Assembly (NCBI GenBank): GCA_016199925.1
Contig: JACQFT010000215.1
Location: forward strand, 1 to 35,249
Length of the DNA: 35,249 bases
Origin: Opitutia bacterium
GTDB taxonomy: Bacteria > Verrucomicrobiota > Verrucomicrobiia > Opitutales > Opitutaceae
Direction of reading: 5' to 3'
Positions 32,237-35,249 of this stretch are shown one piece after another. Numbering within the stretch: the stretch's first letter is position 1; each line of letters begins with the position of its first letter. The position numbers and the translations under genes were made by a program. Under the pieces are notes generated by a model that saw only the letters and a program-made list of their open reading frames with translations, was not told where the DNA came from and did no database searches.

Positions 32237-33841
32237 TTACCAGCCGGCGATGGCTTCGAGGCGGCGCCGGTAGCGCGCGCCGATGACGGCGGGGGAAAAA
32301 TTCGCCTCGACGGTCGCGCGCGCGGCGGCACCGAGCCGCGCGGCGAGCGCGCGGTCGGCGCAGAGGCGCTGCATCCATTCGGCCGCGTGGTCGAGGTCGG
32401 GCTCGGCCCACGTCTGGCCTTTCGCGTAGGGGCCGTGGTTGCGGTCGAGCGTGACGAGCCGGCAACGCACGGGGCAGCCGTTGCGCTCGTTGACGAACTC
32501 CGCCGTGGCGGACCAGTCGGTCGAGATGACGGGTTTGCCGAGATACATGCTCTCGGCGACGGCGAGGCCGAAGCCTTCGGCGCGGTGGAGCGACACGAAG
32601 CAGTCGCACGCCGCCTCGAGTTCGTAGATTTCGCGGCGCGGGAGCGTCGCCGTGATGAGCACGGTGCCGGGCAGCGCGGCGACGCTCGCCTGCAAGCGCG
32701 CGAAATCGGCCGGGTGGCCCGCGGTGTTGTGGACCTTGATGACGAGCGCGGCGTGCCGGCCGGCGAGGCCCGAGCGGCGGAACGCTTCGATCACGGCCGC
32801 GGGATTTTTCCGCTCGGAGTAGGAGTTCAGGTCGTAGAGGAAGAGGAAAAGAAACTTGTCCGCCGGCAGGCCGAATTTCGCGCGCAGGTCGCCGGTCGGG
32901 CGTGCGAAGGCGATGGCGTGCGGCATCGCGAGCACGGGCACGGGGATTTTTTGCGCGATGGCCTCGGCGGCGAAGCGGGAGGGCGCCCAGACTTCGTCGA
33001 CGCAGTCGCTGAAGTGAATCCACGCGTCGGGGAAATCCGGCAGCTCCCACGCCCAGTAGCCGACGTTGTATTTGCCGCGCAGAAAAGCGGCGCCGTGATG
33101 GTGTTCGAGGTCGCGCGAGCCGGGCGCATCGACGTGAAACACGTTTACGGGATGGGGATTGTCCGCCTGTAGGCGCGCCGCGAACGAGTCGTCGGTCTGC
33201 GGATTCTTGCAGTGCAGCTTGAGGTCGATCAGCGCGACCGGCAGGCGGTCGGCGTCGGCCGCGCGGGCGGCGCAGCGCACGGACTCGCCGATGCCGAGGT
33301 CGGCGCGGAAGAAGCCGACGAGGTTGAGGCCGACCTGGAGGAGGCGGCGCGCGAAGGCGGCGTTCCACGGCGCGGCGCGGTTGGAGAAATCGAACAGCAC
33401 TTCGCCGTCGGCTTCGATGCGGTGAATCCGCACGCGGCGGTTCTTCGCCTGCTGGCGCCACGGTTGCAGCGCGCGGAGGCCCGTCACGCGGCCGAGCCAC
33501 GCGAGCCCGTTGCTCCACCGGGCGCCGCGGAGGTGCAAGGCGAGGCAGCGGGTGGTCGTCGCGGCCGTGGCGGGCACCGCCGTGTCGAAGCGGAACGGAC
33601 CGACGGGCAGGGTCGGACGGTCGGCGACGCTGCGCCCGTCGAAGTCCACGCCGAGGCCGACCAGGCCGCGGGCGGCCGGAGCGGCCGGGTCTGCGGCGAG
33701 CACTTCGCCGATGACCGCGAGATGTTTCGCGCCGCCGAGCGGCGGCAGTTCGAGCCGGCCGGTCTCGCGGATCCAGTAGGAATCGGGCGCGACTTCGTCA
33801 TGGAACAAACCGGTGAACTTGGGGCGGCGGCGGGGCGGCAT
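32237..33841 (-). CDS. GT4 glycosyltransferase with N-terminal accessory domain
   Basis: FLYDLNSYSERKNPAAVIEAFRRSGL, ACDCFVSLHRAEGFGLAVAESMYLGKPVISTDWSATAEFVNERNGCPV; ~150-aa N-terminal region precedes the GT-B part. Start at ATG 33841. Confidence 0.9.
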   Translation of the reverse strand: MPPRRRPKFTGLFHDEVAPDSYWIRETGRLELPPLGGAKHLAVIGEVLAADPAAPAARGLVGLGVDFDGRSVADRPTLPVGPFRFDTAVPATAATTTRCLALHLRGARWSNGLAWLGRVTGLRALQPWRQQAKNRRVRIHRIEADGEVLFDFSNRAAPWNAAFARRLLQVGLNLVGFFRADLGIGESVRCAARAADADRLPVALIDLKLHCKNPQTDDSFAARLQADNPHPVNVFHVDAPGSRDLEHHHGAAFLRGKYNVGYWAWELPDFPDAWIHFSDCVDEVWAPSRFAAEAIAQKIPVPVLAMPHAIAFARPTGDLRAKFGLPADKFLFLFLYDLNSYSERKNPAAVIEAFRRSGLAGRHAALVIKVHNTAGHPADFARLQASVAALPGTVLITATLPRREIYELEAACDCFVSLHRAEGFGLAVAESMYLGKPVISTDWSATAEFVNERNGCPVRCRLVTLDRNHGPYAKGQTWAEPDLDHAAEWMQRLCADRALAARLGAAARATVEANFSPAVIGARYRRRLEAIAGW

Positions 33842-33938
33842 GCGTGGGGACGGTGGGCGCGGTTTATCGCCGAGGCGCGCAGGCTTGTAAACCGGGAACT
33901 GCCGCGCTGGGATGCGGACCGACCGACTTCGCCCTCTC

Positions 33939-35249
33939 ATGTGGTTCTATCTCCTCGCCGCCGGCCTGCTGCTGCACACCTGTTTCTGGGGTGCGGGCCT
34001 GGCGCTGCTCGCCACGCCGCGCGTCTGGCGGAGATTTTGGTGGGTGTTCGTGCCGGCGTTCGGCCTCGCGCTGCAATCGGCCGTGGTGTGGGCCGGGGCG
34101 CACACGTCGCTGGCGGGCACCCGCGCGTATGCCTGGCCCAGCGAACTCTTGCCGTTGCTCCTGCTGGCCGCCGCGGCGTGGCGGTTCCGGGCGGGCTGGC
34201 GCCGGAGGGTGGCGGACGGGCGCCGCGCCGCCGGAGTCGCGCTCGTCGTGCTGGCGGCGGGTTGGACGCTGCTCTCGCCGATGGCCGCGGCGTCGCGCGG
34301 ACTCACCTCGCTGTCGCTCGGGAGTTGCGACCACGCCGACTATGCGGCGGGAGCGCGCGTGTTGCAGGAATTCGCGCGCGACGACCGCACCGGATTTCTC
34401 GGGCTGCCCGAGGTCACCCGGGTGCGCTCGGCGGAGTATTTTTTCGATTTCTGGCTGCGGCTGAATCATTTCACGCCGGCGGCGCTCGTGGCGCATGACG
34501 CCGTGGTGCTCGACACGCGGCCTGACGAGATGATCAGCACGCTGGCGGCCGTGCTGGTGCTGCTGAACGTGCCGCTGGTGTTTTTTCTCGCGCGGCGGCT
34601 GCTCGGGTTGCGCGGCCGGCCGCTGCTGGTGCTGACGGCGGTGTATGCGTTCTCGCCGCTGCAATCTTACGCGGTGCAGGCGGGGGCGCTCGGCCAATTG
34701 CTGGCGGCGCAGGGCATCGCGTTGCTGACGCTCGCGGCGCTGGCGGCGGTGGAGACGCGGCGCGGGTGGGCGTTCGCGCCGCTCGTGCTGGCGGGATTCT
34801 GGCTGTTGGCCGGCAGCTACAACTTCATCCTGACGGTCAGCCTCGCCCCGGCGGGCGCCGGATTGCTCGGGTGGATCTGGTGGCGGCGCGACTGGCGCGG
34901 CCCGGCCCGCGTGAGCGCCATGCTCGCGGCCATGCTCGCGCTGTGCGCGGCGCTTTTCTGGGGCCGGTTCGACGGCTTGATCGAGCGGTTCAGTTTGTTC
35001 GAAGAATACAATTTCGGCTGGCCCGTGCCGTTGCTCTCGCCCGACGGCTGGCTCGGCCTCGTCGCCGATCCGGCGTTGCACGCGTGGCCGACGGGGTGGC
35101 GCGTCGGGCTGAGCGTCGCGGCCGTGGCCGGCTGGATCGGCGGGGTGGCGTGGCTGGCGCGGCGCCGGAAAAAACAGGCGCTGGCCGCGCTGGCGCTGAC
35201 GCTGCCGGTGCTCGCGGGCTGGGCGATGCTGGCGTGGGAAACCCGCACG
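33939..35249 (+). CDS. Polytopic membrane protein, possibly GT-C-like (truncated by window end)
   Basis: ATG 33939 open for 437 codons to the edge: MWFYLLAAGLLLHTCFWGAGLALLATPRVWRRFWWVFVPAFGLALQSAVVW...; many TM segments. Not in the ORF list because it runs off the edge. Confidence 0.8.
   Translation, partial: MWFYLLAAGLLLHTCFWGAGLALLATPRVWRRFWWVFVPAFGLALQSAVVWAGAHTSLAGTRAYAWPSELLPLLLLAAAAWRFRAGWRRRVADGRRAAGVALVVLAAGWTLLSPMAAASRGLTSLSLGSCDHADYAAGARVLQEFARDDRTGFLGLPEVTRVRSAEYFFDFWLRLNHFTPAALVAHDAVVLDTRPDEMISTLAAVLVLLNVPLVFFLARRLLGLRGRPLLVLTAVYAFSPLQSYAVQAGALGQLLAAQGIALLTLAALAAVETRRGWAFAPLVLAGFWLLAGSYNFILTVSLAPAGAGLLGWIWWRRDWRGPARVSAMLAAMLALCAALFWGRFDGLIERFSLFEEYNFGWPVPLLSPDGWLGLVADPALHAWPTGWRVGLSVAAVAGWIGGVAWLARRRKKQALAALALTLPVLAGWAMLAWETRT

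Overview
This is a high-GC chromosomal window. Gene content and repeats look like Verrucomicrobiota/Opitutaceae, but that placement is inference. I support about 29 coding regions, two of them cut by the window edges.

Housekeeping-type genes: ATP:cob(I)alamin adenosyltransferase, peptide deformylase, shikimate kinase and epoxyqueuosine reductase. Others: a vapBC toxin-antitoxin module, a MarR regulator, an orphan histidine kinase, a CaCA-like exchanger and a single-domain asparaginase with a DUF6314-like partner.

The right half (about 16.5-35.2 kb) is a lipid/glycan locus. It holds an ACP-dehydratase fusion, a ketosynthase, an SDR, an MGDG-synthase-like glycosyltransferase, an alpha-oxoamine-synthase-family PLP enzyme, several GT4 enzymes, GT-C-type membrane proteins and a methyltransferase.

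Most notable: (1) the possible dedicated acyl-chain/alpha-oxoamine/glycolipid pathway; (2) a sulfatase-fold protein whose formylglycine site and metal ligands are visibly replaced; (3) a two-gene operon pairing an uncharacterised membrane protein with a coiled-coil protein that may end in a degenerate protease-like domain; (4) a rich set of structured intergenic repeats, including a four-hairpin cruciform array, a TTGGAGCTT-type inverted element, REP-like elements, and a TGTCRCTTATTA..TGACA palindrome found once between genes and once in frame inside a glycosyltransferase gene.

All family calls were made by reading motifs; no database search was possible.
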